64,000 nucleotides of DNA from Scilla litardierei (lineage: Eukaryota; Streptophyta; Magnoliopsida; Asparagales; Asparagaceae). A program made the translations under genes and the position numbers. The notes below the pieces were generated by a model. That model was not told the DNA's origin. It did no database searches and saw nothing but the letters and a program-made list of their open reading frames with translations. Shown piece after piece: positions 43,793-53,826 of this stretch (the first letter of the stretch is position 1; every line of letters starts with the position of its first letter). Where the stretch lies: NCBI GenBank assembly GCA_030789695.1, contig CM061138.1, positions 184,551,051 through 184,615,050 on the forward strand, read 5' to 3'.

Positions 43793-46555
43793 ATGTACAC
43801 GAGATCCACAGCGGACCCAGTAGATATATTGTTTGATCCTGAGATCGAGCATACATTGCGGAGAATCAGAGCGGAGAGGAGACCCGATACGGAAGGGAGG
43901 TTTATGAACGTTCGGGAGACGCTTGAAGAGTTAGCGGCAAGAATGGCGAGGATTATTTCCATTCGAGATAGGCTCCGGCCTTAGACTTCCTCCACGACCT
44001 CGTCCATAGCCATGCCGGAGTTGGCGGTCGATAAGAATTTTGAGTTGAAGACCGGATTGGTGGTCCTTATGCAACAAGATCTATTTCATGGGAACGCCCA
44101 TGAAAATCCTCACTACCACATCCAGCTATTTCTGTCGAAGTACGCCACCTTTCAGATGACGGGGGTCTCCATCGATGCCATCAGACTGCGCCTCTTCCCC
44201 TTCACACTAAAGGATAAAGCTCTTTATTGGTTAAGGACGCAAGCTGAAGGAGTCTTCACCACATGGGATGAGTTGGCGAGCGCGTTTATCGACAAGTTCT
44301 ATCCGCCCTCCAAGACGGTGAAGATTAGGAGTGCTCTCATGTCCTTTAAGAAAGGACCTCAATAGACACTCTACAAAGCGTGGGAGCGCTTCAAAGACCT
44401 GCAGCATCAGTGCCCCCACCATAGCATTGAAGATTGGGAGCTCGTCCATAGCTTCTACAATGGTCTCCAACCGGGGACCAAACAGATTATTGATGCCATG
44501 ACAAATGGGGCCATCCTATCGAAGACTCCCGACGAAGCTACGGCCTTACTTGAGGAGATGGCCTCGAACAATCAATAGTGGGGCGACGAGCGAGGACACT
44601 CTTCATCCTCCTTGAAGCCATCTAGCATCTATGAGGCCAAGGCCGTGGCGGAGCTGACCAACAAGTTCGATTCTCTCCACAAGGTGGTGGAGAGACTGGA
44701 GAAATATATCACGGAGCCCCAAGGAGCCCCTTCCACATCCACACCAACAAGTCAAATGTGCGATTGGCAAGACCAATCCCAAGCTATGTATTTGGTAGGA
44801 GAACAAGGAGAGGGATCTTTGGAGCAAGTTCAATACGTCGCGGGGAACCAAGGATATTGGGCCAATCCGGCCGCTAGAAACCATCACGGTTTCTCCTATG
44901 CAAACAATGATGGAGCATTGAACCCCCCGCAACAACTACCTCACCAAGCTCGACAACAACAACAACAACAACATTATCCACCGAGGGGGCCTCCGCAACA
45001 AAACTACCCACCAAGGCAAAAAGTGGGACCCTATAGACCGCCCGGATACAATCAAGGGTGGAGAAATCCAAACCCTCCACAAGCTCAACAACGTTCCGAT
45101 TTTGAAGCTAGAGTGGAGGAGTTTATGGTCGAGCAGAAGAAGACTAATGCTTCCTTGAAGGCGGGCCAAGATTCCCTTGCAACCGTTGTAGGCCAAATCT
45201 CGGAGCAACTTGCGTTGCTCAATCGAAATAGTCAACAGTTGCCGGCTCAGCCCGAGCAAAATCCACGGGGCACCACCGGACATATCAACGCCGTGGTTGC
45301 AGTTACTACGAGAGGCGGGAAGGATACCACCCCCGTCATGATTCCAACCAAGGAGCCCGTGGTGGAGAGAGTAGAGCCAAGTGAGCCGGTCATTGAAGTT
45401 GAGAGAGAGAAAGAGCCATAAGGGGAAGAAAAGTCAAGAGCGGAGCAGCTGATTGAAGAGAGGCGTTTTATGCCACCGATCCCATTCCCTCAGAGGCTTG
45501 CTAGAGCAAAGATGGAGAAGCGACTAGCCAAGTTTCTCGAATATTTGAGAGGGGTAAGCCTCAATATTCCTTTCCTCGACGCTATCGTAGAGATCCCGAC
45601 ATACGCCAAGTTCTTAAAGGATTTGATTACGGGAAGAAAGAGGAAGGAGAAAATAATGCTCGCTGAGGAGGGGACTCGGTTCACCAAGAGAGAGAAGGAG
45701 CCCGCCAAATTCAAAGACCCGGGGAGTTTCCGAATTCCTTGCACCTTAGGCGGCGTCCCTCTACAAAAGGCGTTAGTGGACTTAGGGGCTAGTGTTAGCC
45801 TCATGCCTCTCTCTATGTTCCGAAGACTGAACACCGGCACAGATTTGAAGCCTACCGACATGCGGATACAACTAGCAGATGGTCGGATCACAAGGCCGGT
45901 AGGGATCGCAGAGGACATCCCGTTACAAGTCCCGGGAGGCATTTGTTTGCCATGCGACTTTGTGGTCATGGATGTCAAGGAGGAGGGAGATACGTCGCTT
46001 ATACTTGAACGCCCGTTCCTCGCCACCGTCGGTGTCATTGTCGACGTGTGTGAAGTGACTCTAACATTGAACGTCGGCAACATCGAAGTGGAGCTTCATA
46101 TACCCAAGGCAATGAAACACATGCCTTATCATGAGGAGCTCGACTACATGGACCTCCTTGACGAGGTCATTGAGGAGGCGATCCCCCATTCCATCGGCGC
46201 ACTATTCAAGGATGATTTTGAGGAAGGACCGGACTTGGGCCAAGAAGAAAAGATGGAGCACTCCCCCGATCTCTCCATGGAAATTGATGAAGGCGACGCT
46301 GATGTCGCAAGAATACGGGAGCTCTGCAAGCTCTCAAAGATGAGGACTCTGAAGAGAGCTCCACCGATACGAAAATCGGTGTCATCGGTGAAGCCGAGGC
46401 CTGGAGAAAGCACTAGCTTGGGGGAGCCACCCCCAAACACTACCCGAGACGAAGGAGCACTGAGGAAGAACACGCCACCACAACATCCAAATCCGAGCGT
46501 TCTTCCTAATAAATTCGACGGGTGCATCTCATATGCACCCAATATCCCGCATTAA
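43793..46555 (+). pseudogene. Athila-like gag2-protease, four nonsense codons
   Basis: One frame of 921 codons. Gag: 'MPELAVDKNFELK', 'HIQLFLSKYATFQM', 'DKALYWLRTQAEGVFTTWDEL', 'FIDKFYPPSKTVKI', then 'DWELVHSFYNGLQPGT', all typical of Athila/Tat gag. A Gln/Pro-rich linker (44900-45110) and a coiled coil follow. 'IPFLDAIVEIPTYAKFLKDL' leads to an aspartic protease with DLGASVSLMP (Asp codon at 45779) and 'ILERPFLATVGVIVDV'. Stops: TAG 43982, TAG 44363, TAG 44576, TAA 45419, all explicable as C to T changes in Gln codons. After the protease and a charged tail the frame ends; RT never follows. Confidence 0.88.
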
Positions 46556-46887
46556 ATTGAAAATCCAAGGGGGTCGAGCTCAAGACCTTAAACGAGCACT
46601 TGTCGGGAGGCAACCCGACGGTTATCGCTTTATTTTTACTTTGTTCTTTATTTTTGTTTTAGAAATTATTAGTGTTTTGAGTCGTTTGCCCGAAAAAATT
46701 CGTGATAACGAGTCCTATTTTTCTTTGACAGGAGAGGAGAAAGGGATATCCATCATTGGGAGGATGAACAAGGCGACAAAGAGCGCTCCAGGAATGTGCT
46801 CGATGCTTAGGAGGAGGAAGAAATCGACTGGAGGAAGAAAAACAGAGATCAGAGCCCAAACAGAGCCAAACAGCAGAAAACATGAGT
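46556..46887 (+). other. Remnant of the pol tail after an RT-integrase deletion
   Basis: The stretch with GTCGGGAGGCAACCCGACGG (about 46601) is the kind of sequence usually found after the end of Athila pol. It now lies about 60 bp after the protease ORF. I infer that RT, RNase H and integrase were deleted between them. No gene. Confidence 0.5.
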
Positions 46888-47245
46888 CACTCGGCCGAGT
46901 ATAATATCCACTCGGCCGAGTATAATATCCACTCGGCCGAGTACATAAGTTCGTCCGCCCGAGCGGCGTAAAAACGAGGGAAGTCTGTTGTACCCAACTC
47001 TCTGTTTCTTTTCTTGATTTCAGTATAATTGCCACTCGGCCGAGTATATATCTTCACTCGACCGAGTGAAACCGATACGCTCCTAGGGCGAGAACTGCCG
47101 AGTAGCTTGTGCCACTCGGCCGAGTGGACTTTCTCCACTCGGCCGAGGGTGGCAAAGCCACTCGGCCGAGTCGTAAGCGCAGAGGAATTTTCAAAATATT
47201 TCCGTTACGTTCACTCGACCGAGCGACTTAGTCACTCGGCCGAGT
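46888..47245 (+). repeat. Internal palindrome array, CACTCGGCCGAGT type
   Basis: About ten copies or half-copies of the palindrome found in this element's U3, including a short tandem of CCACTCGGCCGAGTATAATAT, plus CGTCCGCCCGAG half-sites also present in the LTR. It ends 12 bp before a TATA box. Confidence 0.82.
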
Positions 47246-47257
47246 CGTAACTTTTCC

Positions 47258-47265
47258 TATAAAAG
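47258..47265 (+). promoter_or_regulatory. Putative internal promoter TATA box
   Basis: TATAAAAG in the context CCTATAAAAGGCGC, a textbook TATA box, directly after the palindrome array and about 550 bp before the envelope-position ORF. A small ORF (47286-47474, rich in Pro, Ala and Arg) begins just after; it may be an untranslated leader or an upstream ORF. Confidence 0.55.
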
Positions 47266-47811
47266 GCGCTGCGAGCTCGGCGCGGATGACGAAGCGACAA
47301 TTTTTAATCGCCCGAGCCGCGCCCCCTTTCTCTCTCGAGCGCTGCGACCGCCGAACCCCACTCGCCCGAATCGCCTTGCCCGCCGCCGTGCTCGACCGAC
47401 CACCGCCGGCCGACGCCGCCGCCCCTCCGCCCGAGTCGCCGCCGACGATCTCATCGTCGGCCGAGCTCCGGTAGCCCCTTTTCGCCCTATTTTCTCCTAT
47501 TTCTTGTATTTTTCGACGATCCATGTGCTAATCGAACCCTTAAACCAAATTAACTTCAAAATTTATCTATTATACCCCTAACCCCCCATACATTTTGAAT
47601 ATTACTCGCTGATATCTTCGTTTGATGTGCATGCTATATTGGGGAGCTTAGGGGAGCCTAGGGGAGCTTCCGGGGAGCGTTTTTGGCTTCGTGGAGGCGG
47701 CGTCTTCGCACGCATCCACTATTTTGCTCTCGCGGCGTGTTACGGTATACTCGCTCCACTTATTTTCGCACGCCGTGTTTTTTCTATTTTTGGTGAGCAC
47801 CCGGGGCCCAC

Positions 47812-50027
47812 ATGCCGCCACGGACACGGCCACGCACCAGGAGAGCTTTCGCCAAGCGGAAGCGGCCGGATGAGCCTGGCCCCTCCCACGAGATGGAGGA
47901 CTCTCCTCCGCCTACACCACCTCACCCCGTACAGCCACAGCCTGCAGACCCCGTTCACCCCGCACAGCCACAGCCTGCAGTCCCCGTTCACCCCGCACAG
48001 CCACTCCCTGCCGACCCACTGCCACCACCAGCTCCACTTGTCGGGCCGCTGGGGATTACGTTTCGAGACGATGCACACCGCGTCGTTTTTGAGCGTATTT
48101 CCCAGCGCTCGATTGTACCCTCCAGGTTCGCACACCTTGCAGACCTAGGACACCTAGGGGTACTTGAGGGCATGCTCACGTTGTATGACAACGTGGGTTG
48201 GCGAGATTTTTTCCAAGTGTCGGCGGACACCTTCGTCCGTCCGACACTTGAGGTGCTGAGTTCTATAGCCCAGACTGACGAGGGATGCTCGTTTAGATTT
48301 ATGGACCGAGAGTGCCAGGTCACTCTCGGTATGATGAGAGCATTCTTCTCGTGGCCCGATATCCCCGGGGTCGACCGTGGTTACGCCCCCACTCACATTC
48401 CCACAGCTTCCTTCGATTCCCACGCTTTCTGGGCCCAGATCATGGGTTTACCAGCTGCCTTTGACCCTAGTAGGGCCAAGGCCTCGGCCATCGTCCACCC
48501 TTGCCTCCGCATAGCTCAGCGCCTTATGGCGACTACTTTTTTGGCGAGGTATGAGCCTGGGACGATGTCCACGCCGGAGCTTTATATGCTCTATGCGATG
48601 ACGCGCCCCAGAGTTCTAGCTAGGGGGAGTGACGAGTTGGTCCCTGCCGTCGTGATTGATATCGCGAGCTGGTTTTTGGACCGCATCATCGTATCGGTGG
48701 GCGCTCGCCACCGATATGTTGCGGCGGTCTGATCACCCTGCTCGCCCTGATGACCGGCGAGGACCTACCGGCTGATTTGCGTCATTCTCCGGGCCCCACT
48801 TCACTGTCTATAGATGTCATGGCCCGGATGAAGATGCTTCATCCGCACGGCCAGCGGCACTGGGTATGGTTGCACGGTCCGTACGGTGCTGACTACATGA
48901 TCCTTCCGAGCCCCGCTCGGACACACTTAGGACCAGCACACGACGACTGGCTTCCGGCGATGGATCTCCTGATCCCCGCCGCCTACGTGCTTGAGGCCGA
49001 GGGAGCTGAGCCTGCACCACCTGCACACCCTGTGCCGCCAGCTGACCCCGTGGCCCCTCAACCTGTCCCTGAGATTTCTGCTGCTCCCGACACCACTGTC
49101 CACACTTCTGACGGTATCGGGAGTAAACTTGCTGAGACCACCTCCACTACCACCACGCCCACCACCACTCCCACCACAGCTGGCCCTCTGTCCGTTGAGC
49201 CCCTTTGCTCCGCACTACCCGAGCGCCCACCTACTTTTGTTTAGAGCGGAGAGCATTCTTCCTTCACCGCAGTCGTAGTGTCACTATCCACTTTGCTCAC
49301 CGCTGGGGTTCCGCTTTTTGGACCCCGCACTTCCTTCCCAGCGGTTGACCTGCCTGACCCCACTGCGGCCGTACTATCTGAGAGTGTCGTGACGTCTGTT
49401 CCCATGTCTGTGTCACTGACCTCTCTTGCCGCCTCGTCGCCACTTTTATATTCCACTTCCGCTGTTGCTTCCACCTCACACCAGCCTGCGTCCCAGCCTC
49501 GCACTGAGGCTGGGCCCCCACTTGTGAGCACAGCACCCTTCCTCCACATGCATGCTGAGCCCATCCACTACACCACCCGAGTCCGCCAGCCCCGTCCTGC
49601 ACAGCACAGACACGTGCGTCCCTCTGCACCACCTCCCCCCGACACTGTACTTCAGAGCATTCGTGCTCTTGAGGGAGCGGTTAGTGGCCTCAGAGGTGAC
49701 CTCAGGACCCTGTCTGCCACCGTCACCGCTATGGCCAGCCGCTTCGACCTACTTCCGGGCATTCACTATTGCCTCACTCAGATTCTCGAGCGGCTTCCCC
49801 GCGTACCGACCTTACCCACACCCACCCAGCAGGTACCCACCCCCACTCTTACACACACCCAGCCTGCTTCCACACCCACACCCACCCAGCCTGCTTCCAC
49901 ACCCACACCCACCCAGCCTGCTACTACACCCACACTCCCACCCACCCAGCAGACTGTTCCCCAGCCACCACCACCACCTCCTCCACCTCCGCCTCAGGAT
50001 GGAGACGGCATAGCACCACCCTCTTAG
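47812..50027 (+). pseudogene. Athila-type ORF in the envelope position, broken
   Basis: The extra gene found after pol in Athila elements, sometimes called env-like; its role is unproven. Start 'MPPRTRPRTRRAFAKRKRPDEPG', basic and nuclear-signal-like, then a Pro-rich repeat segment. The Athila ORF domain follows ('ITFRDDAHRVVFERI', 'FSWPDIPG', 'SAIVHPCLRIAQRLMATTF', 'STPELYMLYAMTRPR'). The frame shifts near 48730 and continues 'MARMKMLHPHG', 'WLPAMDLLIPAAYVLE'. A TAG at 49242 interrupts a Pro/Thr/Ser-rich C-terminus with a coiled coil ('SIRALEGAVSGLRGDLRTL') and TPTQPAS repeats. No signal peptide or membrane segment is obvious, so a true envelope function is doubtful. Confidence 0.78.
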
Positions 50028-51986
50028 GCACCCTTGATGCCATTGATCTTTTTTGCCGTCATGCTGCCCGTCTCTGCTTGGTCCTGATGATTTTTGCCCC
50101 CCTCACCCTCCCCTCACTGTTTTGGGTCCACATTTTGATCATATCTATCTTTATCATTTTTGGGAGAGAGGGAGAGACTTTTTGGTGTGACACTCTTATA
50201 TCTGATTCACTCCTATATCTGCATGCATCATGTCCGCATCATATTTTCATTTTGTTATTTTTATTTCTTTTTCATCATGCATGCATCCTCACCTACCCCT
50301 CACATTACACGTCTTTCGGTGTGCCACACTTCGTACATTGAGGACACTGTGCACTTTAGCTCGGGGGAGTGAGTTCTCACGCTTTTCGATTTACCACCTT
50401 TATTTTTAGTTTTTTCACGCCATTTTCCGCATTTGCAGGCATTTTTCATCACTTTTCTTTTTTTTTCTTTTACCATGCATCACGTTTTTCTCATTTTCTT
50501 CGTGTGCCGCATTGTAAATAGTTTTATTTTCCCTTTTTATCTTTATTTCTTTCATCTCATGCTAGAGATGATTTTTTTCTGTGATGATGATGACGTGGAG
50601 TTAGCTTTCTCTATATGCATGCTATATTTGTCATGTCTTAGCTTTTATTTCTGATATCATATGCTGTGATCTGCCTTGCATTTAGAGATGGTAACCCACA
50701 CTTTTTCCGTATGAAAATGGATGAAATTCTATTATTAGCTGAGTCTGAATATTCATATGTATGCTATCGAAGAAAAAACACCAAGATTCACGCATTGAAT
50801 ACTAATATCTAGAGTACCGTTTTCTTTTCATGTATCACTTCTATTTGCATGATTTGTACACTTCACTTCAGGATGATTGAATGATGTTAGCTATGATAAA
50901 TCTGGATTAGTTTGCTTTTTTGTGATCGAAACCGAGTAGACTAAATTACCCTGCTGAAGTTGTCGTGCACGTCCTATAGAGTGAACTGAGAGATACATTT
51001 ATTTCTTTCTCCACATATCTTGAACATTAATTCTCTATTTTAAAATCATTGGTGAATCTCCCCTTAACGATTCTAATATTTGGCATTTCCCCCGTTATTA
51101 AATTCCTAGCTCCAAATTTCCCAAAACCAAAAAGAAAAAGAAAAATTCTTGTATATCCTTCTCTCTCTTTTGATTTGGGATCATTTGTGTATATATGCTA
51201 TAAAAAAGGAGAAAAGAAAGAAAATAAAAGAAAAAGATTTGAGAAAAAGAAAAGAAAAGAGAAAAGAATCTCAATAAACGATCCCATCTCATATACTCTC
51301 TCTTTCTTCCCTCTTTTTGTTTTTATTTTTATTTTCTTTTGCATTTGGAGCTTCAAAAGAAATGGGGAATGTAAATACAGTTTTGTATATGCCACCGCGC
51401 TTATAGATAAGCTTGGGGGAGAGAATCCAATGATGTGTGAGAGAGTGACTACTTGACGGTGCATGACAACCTAGGCTAAGTAATATTCTATACTCAGTGA
51501 GAATGTTTTAGCTTCACGAAATCCAGAAATCTACGCCTAGCATTCATTTCATGAAATCCACGCTTTTCTATTCTTTCTATTCTATTGTGTGATATTATTA
51601 TACTCCTCATAGAAAGCATTCAATTGAAAAGTGTGTGATCTGCGATATTGTATACCGCTTTAGATGATTCAGACGATGTTAATCTTAGAATTATTCCATT
51701 TTTCATGCTATATCGATATTCTTGGGTTTTCTATCTCTATTTTCATCACAATACTATGATATCGAAATAAAAATCTTTGACATGTGTTTTACATTCGATG
51801 CATGCTATATGAGTAAGCAAAACCCACGTCCTGAGAAAAATGATCTAGCAGCTTCCCTCTTCGCTTTCTTCTTTCTTTTTCGTTTTTCATTTTCCATTTT
51901 TCCATCGTTTTCGTTTTCTTTATCCACCGGTTTCGCCTTTTACTTTTCTTCCTCGAGGACGAGTAAGAGGTAAGCTTGGGGGATTT
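50028..51986 (+). other. Non-coding module B and polypurine tracts of the Athila-like element
   Basis: T-rich non-coding DNA. CATTGAGGACACTGTG (50336) leads to GCTCGGGGGAGTG (50360), as in module A. Further purine tracts are AAGCTTGGGGGAGAG (51410) and AAGCTTGGGGGATTT (51972), the last directly before the 3' LTR and so the true polypurine tract. Confidence 0.7.
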
Positions 51987-53816
51987 TGATCACTCCGTAT
52001 TTTACACCTTTTTCCCGCATGTTTGCATGCCATTTAGATCGCTCAAATCATGTTTTTCACGATTTATCGACAATATTGCGATACTTTTCACGATTTGTTG
52101 TTTTTGTCGTATTTCAGGAGATTTGGAGCGATTTGGAGAGATTCCGAGATACACCCACTCCGGAGTGTCACCGACGACTTCCCCGAGGGGTATTTTGCTA
52201 TTGAAGAGGAGCGGAAGAAGAAAGAACGTCGTAGGAACGACGAGGAGGCAAGACCATTTAGATTGGGCATTTTTAGCATCTCACTCGGCCGAGTGAAGGA
52301 GTCACTCGGCCGAGCATCGAGACACCGCTCGGCCGGCCAGATCGGACACGCTCCAAGCAATGTATCAGCGTGCACTCGGCCGAGCATCAGACACCGACTC
52401 GACCGAGTGACGTACCCCGTCCGCCTGAGTGGCACCCAGACGACGACATCAAAAACATCGAAGTTACTGTCTTTCATCAGTCTGAGATCAGAAGCCCCAC
52501 TCGGCCGAGTGGCAATTGCCGTCCGCCCGAGTGAACAAAGCCCATCAGCCGAGTGACGACAACTCATTCGGCTGAGTGACCCCCGAAGTGAAGACCCCCA
52601 GACCCTGGACTTACTGTAAATTCTCAGGGTCTCTCACTCGGCCGAGTGACCTTTGTCACTCAGCCGAGTGAGCCGCGCGCCTGTAGCGGAAAACACGATT
52701 TTGAAGAGGGGCAGGGGCATTTTGGTCACAGATTTTTGGGCAGTTTTGGGGGGTATTTAACCCCAGATTCTAACCTAGTTTTAGAGAGTTCTTTCCTTAG
52801 TTTTGGCAGCCCTTTTTAGATTAGTTTTTAGAGTTTTGTTTTAGATCTTTGGAGAGGAGAATTGAGTTGTTAATTGTTGGATCCTTTGGAAGCTACATTG
52901 GTTTGTCTCCCTCTTCACTAAAAACTCTATTTTTATTGCTAATTTTAGTATTGCCATGAATTCTATTGCTATTTCAATTGATTGTTCTTCCATTTGCGAT
53001 ATGATTTGTGAGTAGGTTTAACGTCTTAGGGCGTGGGGATGAACCCTACGAGCCCAATTTCTGATTTGTGACGATTTGGTAGAACTATTGCTAGAATTGA
53101 TTAGGGTTAGTTTGGGATCGATATAATACGGATAGCTAGGTGTTCATATCGATTGGGATTTGCAAGAGATTGGATCCCAATTCGATAGGAAACCCTAGAA
53201 ATCCGAATTGGGTTGAAATTGAGTTTCCGTAGTATCGGTTTGCAAGAGATTGGACCGATACTAGGATTCTCGGTTGCAATTCTATACCGATACCCATTTG
53301 CAAGAGATTGGACGGGTCAGAACAATCCCAACCTAGGTCGTAGCCCGAGTTTGCACGAGAGTGGGCTCAGGATGCGATTGAACGATGACGTTGATCCTAA
53401 TGCTAGCTTGCCTAGGCTAGGGTTTGCAAGAGATTGGACCCGAACCTAGGTTTGCTATAGACCGGCAATAGCGCGAGAGCGTGAGCTAGGTTTTACATTC
53501 AGTTGCGACTAGTTCACCTGACATTCTACCCTAGCAATTGTGAAACCAATGAATCACAATGACGAGATACGGTGAGTAGCGGGGATTCCCTATTCCCTAG
53601 GCGTCTTTATTTGATTTTATATCTCTTTACATTGTTTGACGATTGTGACAACATCGCCGAAAGGCAATTTCCTACTTTTCTGTCCCTATAGCCAGGTTGT
53701 TCGGAGAAGGCACTATCATACATCCTCCCTGTGTTCGATACCCGCTCGTCGCTACACCGTGCGCTTGCGGTAAAACTACACGGTCGCTCTTTAGGGTGTA
53801 CGCCCGGGCGCGATCA
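51987..53816 (+). repeat. Athila-like 3' LTR
   Basis: 1830 bp, same plan as the 5' LTR with about 30 differences by eye, mostly transitions. The constant-loop hairpins are unchanged. Confidence 0.92.
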
Positions 53817-53826
53817 GTTTTGGTTT

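Larger units (their letters stand above)
38505..53816 (+). mobile_element. Athila-like element: chimeric, lacks RT and integrase
   Basis: 15.3 kb with TSD GTTTT (38500-38504, 53817-53821). LTRs TGATCACTCC...GCGCGATCA, primer site TGGCGCCGTTGCCGGGGA (tRNA-Asp type, usual for Athila/Tat). Inside: a first gag-like unit, a non-coding module, a 106-bp LTR end with a second primer site, gag2-protease, an internal palindrome array with TATA box, an Athila-type ORF in the envelope position, and a second non-coding module. RT, RNase H and integrase are missing. About 30 differences between its LTRs by eye over 1.83 kb. Confidence 0.88.
38381..53826 (+). other. Gypsy-2 gag-pol intron, holding the Athila insertion
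   Basis: Donor CACAG^GTAACT follows the gag codons V-I-T, and the protease exon starts GCACATTTCC in the phase that gives G-T-F and then the DSGAS motif. Removing Athila and one TSD leaves about 129 bp. The acceptor here reads TTT before GCACA, but Gypsy-1 keeps TTAG before the matching GCACC. Reading through gives Gag alone; splicing would give Gag-Pol. Confidence 0.6.

Noticed and set aside
47812..50027. True retroviral envelope protein
   Set aside because: No signal peptide, membrane helix or cleavage motif is visible. It matches the Athila ORF type, whose function is unproven, so I call it only by position.
53697..53826. Apparent N-terminal extension of the Gypsy-2 pol ORF
   Set aside because: These codons belong to the end of the Athila 3' LTR and the residual intron; the pol exon starts at 53827.
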